From: Thiofilum sp039797965
Lineage (GTDB): Bacteria > Pseudomonadota > Gammaproteobacteria > Thiotrichales > Thiotrichaceae
Direction: 5' to 3'
Assembly: GCA_039797965.1 (NCBI GenBank)
Contig: JBDKGX010000015.1
Location: forward strand, 1 to 38,615
DNA length: 38,615 nucleotides
The translations under genes were made by a program, and so were the position numbers. A model generated the notes under the pieces. That model did no database searches. It had not been told where the DNA came from and was given only the letters and a program-made list of their open reading frames with translations. This document shows positions 25,326-33,074 of this stretch, piece by piece. Numbering within the stretch: position 1 is the stretch's first letter; each line of letters begins with the position of its first letter.

Positions 25326-26762
25326 ATGGAATGGGAAATCGTTATTGGCTTAGAGATTCACGCTCAACTAGCGACTCAAAGTAAGATTTTTTCAGGCTCG
25401 TCTACTGCCTATGGGGCTGAGCCTAATACTCAAGCCAACCTTGTTGATCTAGCGATGCCTGGCGTCTTGCCAGTCCTTAATAAAAAGGCTGTCGAGTTTG
25501 GGGTGAAATTAGGTTTGGCTTTGGATGCTGAGATTGGTAAACGCTCAGTATTTGCGCGTAAAAACTACTTTTATCCTGACCTACCCAAAGGCTATCAAAT
25601 CAGCCAATTTGAATTACCGATTGTAGGTAAAGGGCATCTAGATATTGAGCTTGAAGATGGTACGGTTAAACGCATTGGTATTACTCGTGCTCACTTAGAA
25701 GAGGATGCAGGTAAGTCTGTGCATGAAGGCTTTGTTAGCCAATCAGGTATTGATCTTAATCGAGCCAGTACTCCTCTGCTAGAAATTGTATCTGAACCCG
25801 ATATTCGTAGCGCTAAAGAGGCGGTGGCTTATGTGAAAAAGCTGCATTCCTTAGTACGTTACTTAGGGATTTGTGATGGGAATATGCAAGAAGGTTCGTT
25901 CCGTTGTGATGTGAACGTATCGGTGCATAAACCCAATACACCGTTTGGTACTCGTGTTGAGATTAAAAATCTCAACTCTTTCCGCTTTATTGAGCGAGCC
26001 ATTAACTACGAAGTACAGCGGCAGATTGACTTGAATCTGGAAGGTAAAAAAGATCAGATTGTGCAGGAAACAGTGCTGTTCGATCCTGATAAGGGCGAGA
26101 CTCGTTCTATGCGTTCTAAAGAGGATGCCAACGACTACCGCTATTTTCCTGACCCTGATTTATTACCTGTCATGGTGACTGATGCAGAAATCGAAGCGAT
26201 TCGTGCCACCTTGCCAGAGTTACCTGATACTAAAAAAGCGCGTTTTATATCCGAGTATGGTTTGAGTACTTATGATGCGGGTCTTTTGGTGCAAAGCCGT
26301 GATGAAGCCGAGTACTTTGAAACGGTAGCTAAAAGTACTGGCGACGCTAAACTGGCTGCAAATTGGATGAACGGTGAAGTAGCTGCGCGTCTCAACCGCG
26401 CTGAGCTAGAGTTTGAGCAATTACCGATTAAAGCGGATGACTTAGTAGGTTTGCTGAAGCGCATTCAGGACAATACGATCTCTAATAAGATTGCCAAAGA
26501 CGTGTTCGAGGCGATGTGGAATGGAGAAGGTACTGCCGATAGTATTATTGAGGTGAAAGGCTTAGTACAGATTACGGATACGGGTGCGATTGAAGCCATC
26601 ATTGATGAGATCATTGCCGCCAATCCTAAACAAGTGGCTGAGTACCGTAGTGGTAAGGATAAAATGTTTGGTTTCTTTGTAGGGCAAGCGATGAAAGCGT
26701 CCAAAGGCAAAGCCAATCCCGCTACTCTCAATGATCTTTTAAAGCAAAAATTAGCGGGGTAA
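25326..26762 (+). CDS. gatB: Asp/Glu-tRNA amidotransferase subunit B
   Basis: GatB binds the mischarged tRNA and phosphorylates its Glu or Asp side chain before amidation. The 478 residues begin EWEIVIGLEIHAQL and include HLEEDAGKS, the kinase-region STPLLEIVSEPD, and RSKEDANDYRYFPDPDL. The C-terminal helical part (about 330-478) is the YqeY-like tail that touches tRNA. AAAGGAGG just before the ATG is a near-ideal ribosome binding site. Confidence 0.97.
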   Translation: MEWEIVIGLEIHAQLATQSKIFSGSSTAYGAEPNTQANLVDLAMPGVLPVLNKKAVEFGVKLGLALDAEIGKRSVFARKNYFYPDLPKGYQISQFELPIVGKGHLDIELEDGTVKRIGITRAHLEEDAGKSVHEGFVSQSGIDLNRASTPLLEIVSEPDIRSAKEAVAYVKKLHSLVRYLGICDGNMQEGSFRCDVNVSVHKPNTPFGTRVEIKNLNSFRFIERAINYEVQRQIDLNLEGKKDQIVQETVLFDPDKGETRSMRSKEDANDYRYFPDPDLLPVMVTDAEIEAIRATLPELPDTKKARFISEYGLSTYDAGLLVQSRDEAEYFETVAKSTGDAKLAANWMNGEVAARLNRAELEFEQLPIKADDLVGLLKRIQDNTISNKIAKDVFEAMWNGEGTADSIIEVKGLVQITDTGAIEAIIDEIIAANPKQVAEYRSGKDKMFGFFVGQAMKASKGKANPATLNDLLKQKLAG

Positions 26763-26766
26763 TGTG

Positions 26767-27057
26767 ATGGCAGCTATTACTATTGATGAAGTAAAAAAGG
26801 TGGCTAATTTAGCGCGGTTAGCGGTTTCTGATGAAAATGCCTGTGAATATGCGAGTAGTTTATCCAATATTTTGGTATTAGCTGATCAGCTAGAGGCTAT
26901 TGATACTCAAGGTATTATTCCTATGGCTAACCCACATGATGCCATCCAACGTTTACGCGAGGATACGGTAACTGAAACCAATCATCGGGATGAATATCAA
27001 CAGATTGCCCCTGAAGTAGAGGACGGCTTGTATTTAGTGCCTCAGGTTATTGATTAA
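26767..27057 (+). CDS. gatC: Asp/Glu-tRNA amidotransferase subunit C
   Basis: GatC is the small subunit that wraps around and stabilises GatA. From ATG 26767 it has 96 residues, with VKKVANLARLAV at the start and VPQVID at the end. A GTG at 26764 would add one residue. Order here is A-B-C, whereas gatC usually comes first in bacteria. It is spaced a few bases after gatB and probably coupled to it. Confidence 0.95.
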   Translation: MAAITIDEVKKVANLARLAVSDENACEYASSLSNILVLADQLEAIDTQGIIPMANPHDAIQRLREDTVTETNHRDEYQQIAPEVEDGLYLVPQVID

Positions 27058-27089
27058 TCCTGAGTACTTTTCTGTCGTTAGTAATATAA

Positions 27090-27122
27090 AAGCCCTTCAG
27101 AGCTTTCAACTCTGAAGGGCTT
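27090..27122 (-). terminator. Intrinsic terminator downstream of the YdcH-like gene
   Basis: AAGCCCTTCAGAG (27090-27102) pairs perfectly with CTCTGAAGGGCTT (27110-27122) around a seven-base loop. The T-rich tract (TTTTATATT) lies on the minus-strand side, so it best ends the YdcH-like transcript, with possible use by gatC on the plus strand. AGTACT copies flank it on both sides (27062, 27131). Confidence 0.8.
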
Positions 27123-27145
27123 AAAACAAATAGTACTTAAGTCGC

Positions 27146-27385
27146 TTAAGATTTTTTGAGCATTTCGTACAAAGCATCTTTGAGGTGAAGACGTTTTAAT
27201 TTCAACGCTTCTACCACATCATCTGCATGCACTTCAATGCCTTGTTCTACACGATGAAGTTGATGGATTACTTCATCATATTCACCGAATAATTTAGCAA
27301 AATGTGCATTTTCAGTTTTCATTTGATGAATTTGATCTTTGTATTCTGGTAATTCATCAGCGAGATTGTGCGATTCACCGAACAT
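27146..27385 (-). CDS. YdcH/DUF465 small helical protein
   Basis: From ATG 27385 the 79-residue protein matches the DUF465/YdcH family of short two-helix hairpins (FAKLFGEYDEVIHQLHRVE, then EALKLKRLHLKD). AGGAG eight bases before this ATG decides the start. A longer frame from 27502 adds residues that look like untranslated sequence. Function unknown in general. Confidence 0.85.
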   Translation of the reverse strand: MFGESHNLADELPEYKDQIHQMKTENAHFAKLFGEYDEVIHQLHRVEQGIEVHADDVVEALKLKRLHLKDALYEMLKKS

Positions 27386-27470
27386 TGCTGTAACTCCTAC
27401 GCATGAATGGGGCTTGATATTAAAAAATAGCCATGCCCGAGTGCAATGGAATTTCGCAAAAACCGTAAAT

Positions 27471-27503
27471 AAAAAACGGCAGGGCAACCGAAGTTGCCCC
27501 ACC
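27471..27503 (-). terminator. Intrinsic terminator with UUCG loop after the DUF3108 gene
   Basis: On the minus strand the arm GGTGGGGCAAC (27503-27493) pairs with GTTGCCCTGCC (27488-27478) over 11 bp, with two G-U wobbles, around a TTCG tetraloop, followed by G and six T (27476-27471). This is a textbook rho-independent terminator. It lies about 52 bases past the DUF3108 stop. Confidence 0.88.
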
Positions 27504-27555
27504 TAGGTCATTCTCATGACCACCCCTTTAGCCACACAGACCTTTAAGTCACTCG

Positions 27556-28254
27556 TTAGTTATGACTCAAAAGTTGTGTCTCGACAGTATCCCCGTCTTC
27601 ACGATGTTGCATTCTGACGGGCATATAATTTAATTCAGGCGCTAGCCAAAACGTAGTTTGGCGCTCGCTATTGTTACGTGCTACTTGGACTTTTATAGTA
27701 TTAAACTGTCCTGCGGGTACAGAAATTGTTTCATTTCCGAGCTTATTTAAAGTGTAGTTCCTCAATTCGCCTTTTTCTGTAATGTGGTAATTTAATGGTC
27801 GATTTGTTGATAAATCGTTCACTAGCTGCAATTCCATACTGCCAGGGTCTAATGTATCTGCGGGTACTTTTAGGCTGTAGGATTCACCATTTTTTTGCCC
27901 CGTAACCGAGGTAGGTGTACTAAACTTAAATTGGTCGCTGCGATCTTTGCGTTTGTTTTTATGGTGATAAGAGTAGCTACTAGGTTGAAGACGTTGACCT
28001 TTAAGCGTACCTTGTGCTTGTTCGTCGATTTTATCGCCACTGAGCAAGGAGGCTAGACCATTAGCCTGCGTCTGGCGTGAAAAGCTGTAGTTAGCACCAT
28101 TGATAGCTACTCGACTGGTCATAGTGCCTAATGTCAATCCTGATTTAACGACTGCGTAGCTAGCTTGGTAAGATTTTAATTCAGCTATTGCAGTAGAACT
28201 AAGAGTACTTAAGCCTACAATCACTAGCCCATAGAGATAATGGGTTTTTAACAT
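27556..28254 (-). CDS. DUF3108 periplasmic protein
   Basis: The 232-residue product has a signal peptide (about 1-24, ending AIA) and the DUF3108 pattern: opening ELKSYQASYAVVKSG, central YHHKNKRKDRSDQFKF, and GQFNTIKVQVARNNSERQTTFWLAPELNYMPVRM near the end. The fold is a beta-sheet envelope domain of unknown function. It is divergent from trxA and has its own terminator. Confidence 0.85.
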   Translation of the reverse strand: MLKTHYLYGLVIVGLSTLSSTAIAELKSYQASYAVVKSGLTLGTMTSRVAINGANYSFSRQTQANGLASLLSGDKIDEQAQGTLKGQRLQPSSYSYHHKNKRKDRSDQFKFSTPTSVTGQKNGESYSLKVPADTLDPGSMELQLVNDLSTNRPLNYHITEKGELRNYTLNKLGNETISVPAGQFNTIKVQVARNNSERQTTFWLAPELNYMPVRMQHREDGDTVETQLLSHN

Positions 28255-28286
28255 ATAGCAAATCCTTAAATATTAGTCTTATGATA

Positions 28287-28327
28287 CTAGTATTGGACTA
28301 TTATGCCGTTGCGTAGTTCAATACTAG
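28287..28327. promoter_or_regulatory. Inverted repeat in the DUF3108/trxA divergent region
   Basis: CTAGTATTG (28287-28295) and CAATACTAG (28319-28327) are perfect 9-base arms with 23 bases between. The divergent position suits an operator, but I know no regulator that matches, and AT-rich DNA yields such repeats by chance fairly often. Confidence 0.3.
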
Positions 28328-28480
28328 AGCGAAAGCCGAAAAAACGTGCTAATAATTAGCTTAGAGCGTTTTGCGTTCAAGTCTAATAGCAGCCAACATT
28401 AAGAATAGAAGGCGTACGATACGATAAGCGCTTTTTAGGCTATTTACCGACACGTACACCTCAGTATGGAGAGTCAAGCA

Positions 28481-28810
28481 GTGAGTAATGAAATAATAGT
28501 ACATCTGTCCGATGCCTCGTTTGAGCAAGATGTATTGAAGTCTGATATTCCCGTATTAGTGGACTATTGGGCAGAATGGTGTGGTCCTTGTAAAGCTATA
28601 GCACCTGTACTGGATGAAATTGCTGCCGAGTTTCAAGGTCGTTTGAAAGTTGCCAAATTGGATATTGATAATAATCCTTTAACTCCAGGACGTTATGGTG
28701 TGCGTGGTATTCCTACCTTGATGTTATTTAAAGCTGGTCAAATTCAAGCTACAAAAATGGGGGCTATGTCTAAGACCCAATTGTTAGCTTTTTTAAATCC
28801 CAATCTTTGA
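28481..28810 (+). CDS. trxA: Thioredoxin 1
   Basis: TrxA is the general cytoplasmic disulfide reductant. The active site WCGPC has C34 and C37, and a cis-Pro lies in RGIPTLM. I chose GTG 28481, which gives the standard 109 residues and has GGAG nine bases upstream. The ATG at 28466 would add five residues and has no ribosome binding site. It precedes rho as in E. coli. Confidence 0.95.
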   Translation: MSNEIIVHLSDASFEQDVLKSDIPVLVDYWAEWCGPCKAIAPVLDEIAAEFQGRLKVAKLDIDNNPLTPGRYGVRGIPTLMLFKAGQIQATKMGAMSKTQLLAFLNPNL

Positions 28811-28822
28811 TAATGGATAGGT

Positions 28823-28851
28823 GGCAGGAATGCTTTTAAAAACATCCTGCC
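28823..28851 (+). terminator. Hairpin after trxA
   Basis: GGCAGGA (28823-28829) pairs with TCCTGCC (28845-28851) across an AT-rich loop that can add three more pairs. It starts 12 bases past the trxA stop. The T run is weak, so it may be a partial terminator or a stability hairpin in the trxA-rho leader. Confidence 0.5.
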
Positions 28852-29101
28852 CCTGTTTGAATTGTACTAGACAATAAACTGTAATCATGTTAGCGTTAAC
28901 GATATTAGCTTTTTCTTGGGCTAATTTCCTTCAGTTTTGTCCCAAAGCTCTCGTATAGCGACTATACTTCAAAGATCACAATTGTGTATTAAGCCTTATT
29001 GAGACTCTGATTAAATTTCTACTTCACAAAACTAAGTAGTATCTTGAGCAGGGGACAAGTATTCCCAATAATTATATGCCTTCAGCGTATCTATTCCATC
29101 T

Positions 29102-30361
29102 ATGAACTTATCTGAATTAAAAAAGACACCTACATCGGAACTATTTGAGTTAGCTCAATCAATGGGGCTGGATAGTGTTTCCCGCGCACGGAAACAAGAT
29201 ATTATTTTCGCCGTGCTTAAAGCGCATGCTCAAAACGGCGAGGATATCTATGGCGACGGTGTATTAGAAATATTGCAGGATGGATTTGGTTTCCTGCGCT
29301 CCCAAGATTCTAGCTATTTAGCAGGGGCTGATGACATTTATGTCTCACCTAGCCAAATTCGGCGTTTTGGTTTACGTACTGGGGATACCGTCACAGGGAA
29401 AATTCGTCCACCCAAGGAGGGTGAGCGTTACTTCGCATTGCTTAAAGTGGACACCATTAATATGGAAGCCCCAGAGCACGCGCGGAATAAAATTCTCTTT
29501 GAAAATCTCACCCCTTTACATCCTAGCTCACGCTTAAGAATGGAGCGTGGTAATGGTAGTAGCGAGGATATTACCGCACGTGTGATTGATATTGTTGCAC
29601 CGTTTGGTAAAGGGCAGCGCGGTTTGATTATCGCCCCTCCCAAAGCAGGTAAAACCTTGATGCTGCAAAATATTGCGCAAAGTATTACCTCTAATTATCC
29701 CGATTGCTACCTCATTGTTTTGTTGATTGATGAGCGTCCCGAAGAAGTCACCGAGATGTCTCGCATGGTACATGGTGAAGTAGTATCGTCGACCTTCGAT
29801 GAGCCTGCTACTCGCCATGTCCAAGTTGCCGAAATGGTGATTGAAAAGGCTAAGCGTCTGGTCGAGCATAAAATGGATGTAGTTATTCTACTAGATTCCA
29901 TTACTCGTTTAGCTCGTGCTTACAACACTGTTGTTCCTTCCTCTGGTAAAGTACTGACAGGGGGTGTGGATGCGAATGCCCTACATCGTCCTAAGCGTTT
30001 CTTTGGTGCAGCACGTAACATTGAAGAGGGTGGCAGCCTAACCATTATTGCTACTGCGCTGATTGATACAGGCTCTAAAATGGATGATGTAATCTATGAA
30101 GAGTTTAAAGGCACTGGCAATATGGAAGTACATTTAGATCGCCGCATTGCTGAAAAGCGTGTATTCCCTGCGATTAATATTAATCGTTCAGGTACTCGTC
30201 GTGAAGAGTTATTGACTAAACCAGATGAGTTACAAAATCTATGGATTTTGCGTAAATTCTTACACAGTATGGACGAATTGGAAGCGATGGAGTTCTTATT
30301 CGAGAAGTTGTCAAAAACTAAAACGAATGACGAGTTTTTCGATACTATGCGTCGTAACTAA
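29102..30361 (+). CDS. rho: Transcription termination factor Rho
   Basis: Rho is the hexameric RNA helicase that ends transcription at rut sites. The 419 residues equal the E. coli length. An N-terminal helical domain and cold-shock RNA-binding fold (about 1-125, with DGFGFLRS) precede the RecA-like motor, with Walker A APPKAGKT (178-185) and Walker B VVILLDSITRLARA. The Q-loop region and the GGVDANALHRPKRFFGAARN stretch are present. The ATG has no clear ribosome binding site. The 291-base leader after trxA holds two small hairpins (28823-28851; 28953-28967) and may carry Rho autoregulation as in E. coli, which I infer. Confidence 0.98.
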   Translation: MNLSELKKTPTSELFELAQSMGLDSVSRARKQDIIFAVLKAHAQNGEDIYGDGVLEILQDGFGFLRSQDSSYLAGADDIYVSPSQIRRFGLRTGDTVTGKIRPPKEGERYFALLKVDTINMEAPEHARNKILFENLTPLHPSSRLRMERGNGSSEDITARVIDIVAPFGKGQRGLIIAPPKAGKTLMLQNIAQSITSNYPDCYLIVLLIDERPEEVTEMSRMVHGEVVSSTFDEPATRHVQVAEMVIEKAKRLVEHKMDVVILLDSITRLARAYNTVVPSSGKVLTGGVDANALHRPKRFFGAARNIEEGGSLTIIATALIDTGSKMDDVIYEEFKGTGNMEVHLDRRIAEKRVFPAININRSGTRREELLTKPDELQNLWILRKFLHSMDELEAMEFLFEKLSKTKTNDEFFDTMRRN

Positions 30362-30384
30362 TACGATCCAAGTACTCTAATAAT

Positions 30385-30409
30385 AAAAGGCGCATTGAGC
30401 GCCTTTTTT
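30385..30409. terminator. Bidirectional intrinsic terminator between rho and hflX
   Basis: AAAAGGCGC (30385-30393) and GCGCCTTTT (30399-30407) form a 9-bp stem with a five-base loop, followed by T's on the plus strand and preceded by A's that give T's on the minus strand. It serves rho and probably also ends the hflX transcript. An AGTACT lies just upstream (30371). Confidence 0.88.
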
Positions 30410-30445
30410 ATGATGAAAATACTTAAGACAATAAATTAAAAGTAT

Positions 30446-31738
30446 TTATTCAGGTAAAATATCTTCTAGCTTTAATTGAGCTTCTATTAATAATTTATCA
30501 AATAAAGGCTGGTCAATTTTTATAGTTAATTCGTAATCGCCCAAGTTATTAATAGTTTCTTTAGTGATAGCTTCTTCTTGATAAAGTTTTGCACGTAGTT
30601 TGGCGTGTTTGACTTCTAAAATAATAGTTCCTGTGAAAACTTGGGTCGCAAAATAATCACCCAAATAATCTAATAATAAATCAATACCTAAGTTTTTTTG
30701 AGCAGAAATAAAAATACGTACTGGATTAGTGCCATCAGATAGTTCAATACGAGGAGTTTGATTACCGTCTAAATCAATTTTATTATAGATTTCTATTTGT
30801 GGAACCTGATCAGCGCCTATTTCCTTAATAACTGCATTAACTTGATCACGGAAAATATCCCGTTGTTCATCATGGCTATCAATCACATGCAGCAATAAAT
30901 CAGCTTCTACGGTTTCTTGTAGGGTAGAACGGAACGCGACGACGAGATCATGGGGAAGATTGCGAATAAATCCTACAGTATCCACTAAAATAATATCTTG
31001 TTGATTAGGCAAGACGAGGCTGCGAAGTGTAGGGTCTAAAGTAGCAAAGAGCTGATCAGCTGCATATACATCAGCATGGGTCAGTGTATTGAATAAGGTG
31101 GATTTGCCAGCGTTGGTATAGCCTACGAGTGACACGGTAGGTACTGCTGCTTTACGACGTGACTGACGACCTTGCTCACGTTGATTTTGGACTTTTTCTA
31201 AGCGTTTATTGATTTGCTTTATGCGCTCGGCTAAAAGTCGGCGGTCGGTCTCAAGCTGTGTTTCACCGGGACCTCTTAAACCAATACCGCCTTTCTGACG
31301 CTCAAGGTGTGTCCAACCTCGTACTAAGCGAGTAGACATATATTTGAGCTGAGCTAATTCAACTTGCAACTTACCATCATGACTTCGAGCACGCTGAGCA
31401 AAGATATCTAAAATCAAGCCAGTACGATCCAATACTCGGCATTGTAATAGACGCTCTAAATTACGCTCTTGAGCCGGACTTAGTTGATGGTCAAAAATGA
31501 CTAAATCCGCTTGATGGGCTTCTACTAGTGCTTTCAGTTCCTCGGCCTTGCCCTCGCCAATAAAATAGCGACGGTCAGGAGTTGGACGTGAACCAGTCAA
31601 AAGGGTAATAACTTCAGCGCCTGCCGATTTAGCAAGCTCAGCAAACTCCTGTGGATCAGGAGTTTGCTGAACTGAAGATACTTTGATTTGAACCAGTATG
31701 GCATTTTCACCAGCACTGGGGCGCTCAAATAGCTCCAC
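30446..31738 (-). CDS. hflX: Ribosome-associated GTPase HflX
   Basis: HflX splits stalled 70S ribosomes, notably after heat stress. The N-terminal HflX domain includes the glycine-rich turn GGIGLRGPGETQLETDRRLL. The GTPase domain has G1 GYTNAGKST (206-214), G3 DTVGF and G4 NKID. The start GTG 31738 fits the conserved N terminus (FERPSAGENAILVQI) but has no good ribosome binding site. It lies 19 bases after hfq and is the last gene of the mutL operon. hflK and hflC do not follow. Confidence 0.95.
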   Translation of the reverse strand: MELFERPSAGENAILVQIKVSSVQQTPDPQEFAELAKSAGAEVITLLTGSRPTPDRRYFIGEGKAEELKALVEAHQADLVIFDHQLSPAQERNLERLLQCRVLDRTGLILDIFAQRARSHDGKLQVELAQLKYMSTRLVRGWTHLERQKGGIGLRGPGETQLETDRRLLAERIKQINKRLEKVQNQREQGRQSRRKAAVPTVSLVGYTNAGKSTLFNTLTHADVYAADQLFATLDPTLRSLVLPNQQDIILVDTVGFIRNLPHDLVVAFRSTLQETVEADLLLHVIDSHDEQRDIFRDQVNAVIKEIGADQVPQIEIYNKIDLDGNQTPRIELSDGTNPVRIFISAQKNLGIDLLLDYLGDYFATQVFTGTIILEVKHAKLRAKLYQEEAITKETINNLGDYELTIKIDQPLFDKLLIEAQLKLEDILPE

Positions 31739-31757
31739 TATTATTTAACCGTCGTTC

Positions 31758-31985
31758 TTATTCAGTAGCCAAATTGAGTTTAATAGGACGGGCAGGGACA
31801 ATAGTAGAAATGGCGTGTTTATAGACCAATTGGTTAACTGTATTGCCCAAAAGCACTACAAATTGATCGAATGACTCGACATGCCCCTGTAATTTAATTC
31901 CATTAACAAGATAAATAGACACCGGAATCCGTTCCTTTCTCAGTGCGTTGAGGAAGGGTTCTTGTAAAGTGTGCCCTTTCGACAT
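31758..31985 (-). CDS. hfq: RNA chaperone Hfq
   Basis: Hfq is the Sm-like hexamer that pairs small RNAs with mRNAs. The 75 residues are a short form: the Sm core with QEPFLNAL, VSIYLVNGIKLQG, FDQFV and YKHAIST is complete, and only a short tail (IKLNLATE) follows, much shorter than in E. coli. AGGAG just before the ATG supports the start. The order miaA-hfq-hflX is typical. Confidence 0.98.
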   Translation of the reverse strand: MSKGHTLQEPFLNALRKERIPVSIYLVNGIKLQGHVESFDQFVVLLGNTVNQLVYKHAISTIVPARPIKLNLATE

Positions 31986-32132
31986 GCTTTTCTCCTAAAG
32001 TCTTTTTCGGGTTTGTGGTTGTTATGGTCCAACGTCAACAGGAGACGCTAGCCAGTCGTTTCTTTCTTCGACGGTTAAAAGCTTACCAGTTTTGAGAATG
32101 GGTAAAAACATCAGTCTATCCGACTTATCCAT

Positions 32133-33074
32133 TTATCTATCAATAAACGCCGAAACGTTAAAAATAATTGATGGAAGGTCAACTCGTTCAGGACTATAAA
32201 TGTGTAAATCAGTTTCCGAACGCAACCATGTTATTTGACGCTTTGCAAGCTGCCGTGTGGCTACAATAGCACGATTGCGCATCGTGTTGTAGTCCATTTT
32301 ACCCTCAAGGTACTCCCATACTTGACGATACCCTACCGAACGAATCGCTGGTAAAGTACAGCTCAAATCCTCACGCTGGAAAAGTTTTTCAACCTCTGCC
32401 AATAGACCGTGTTCTAACATGATGTCGAACCTTTGTGCAAGCCGTTCATGCAACCAATTACGATTTTCTGGCAAAAGAGCTATTTTTAATAGTTGATAAG
32501 GGCATTTATCTTGTTGAGTCGCCTGTTGTAGTTCGGTAAGTGATTGTCCTGTTAAACGATACACTTCTAAGGCTCGTTGTAGGCGTTGGGGATCATTGGG
32601 ATGGATACGCTCAGCCGCAATAGGGTCAATAGTACGCAATTGATTATGTAGATGTTGCCAGCCCCATTGTTTGGCTTCGGCTAATAATGCTGCCCGTATT
32701 TCAGGGTTAGCATCCGGTAATATCGATAAGCCATGCTCTAAAGCGCGGAAATAGAGCATAGTGCCGCCCACTAATAAGGGAATTCGTCCTGATGCGGTAA
32801 TATCCGCCATTTCTCTTAAAGCATCTTCACGAAAACTAGCGGCTGAATAAGGTTGAGAGGGGTCTAAAAAATCCACTAAACGATGCGGAGCTTGGGCTAG
32901 TGTTGCAGCATCCGGCTTAGCGGTACCAATGTCCATGCCTTTATATATTAAAGCAGAATCAACACTAATCAACTCAACAGGTAAATGCTGTCGAATAGCT
33001 ACGGCTAGATCGGTTTTGCCTGTGCCAGTAGGCCCCATGAGAAAAATAGCTGGAGGTAAAGTATTCGTTGTCAT
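32133..33074 (-). CDS. miaA: tRNA dimethylallyltransferase
   Basis: MiaA adds a dimethylallyl group to A37 of tRNAs that read UNN codons. The 313 residues have the P-loop GPTGTGKT (14-21), SVDSALIYKGMDIGTAKP next to it, and IRSVGYRQVWEYL further on. Its ATG overlaps the mutL stop as ATGA (33071-33074). Confidence 0.97.
   Translation of the reverse strand: MTTNTLPPAIFLMGPTGTGKTDLAVAIRQHLPVELISVDSALIYKGMDIGTAKPDAATLAQAPHRLVDFLDPSQPYSAASFREDALREMADITASGRIPLLVGGTMLYFRALEHGLSILPDANPEIRAALLAEAKQWGWQHLHNQLRTIDPIAAERIHPNDPQRLQRALEVYRLTGQSLTELQQATQQDKCPYQLLKIALLPENRNWLHERLAQRFDIMLEHGLLAEVEKLFQREDLSCTLPAIRSVGYRQVWEYLEGKMDYNTMRNRAIVATRQLAKRQITWLRSETDLHIYSPERVDLPSIIFNVSAFIDR

Noticed and set aside
27386..27502. 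N-terminal extension of the YdcH-like protein
   Set aside because: The extra residues contain the hairpin and T-run of the DUF3108 terminator in DNA, and a good AGGAG sits before the downstream ATG.
31986..32132. Possible sRNA in the gap between miaA and hfq
   Set aside because: No terminator or promoter pair is visible in the 147 bases. It is more likely the hfq leader.
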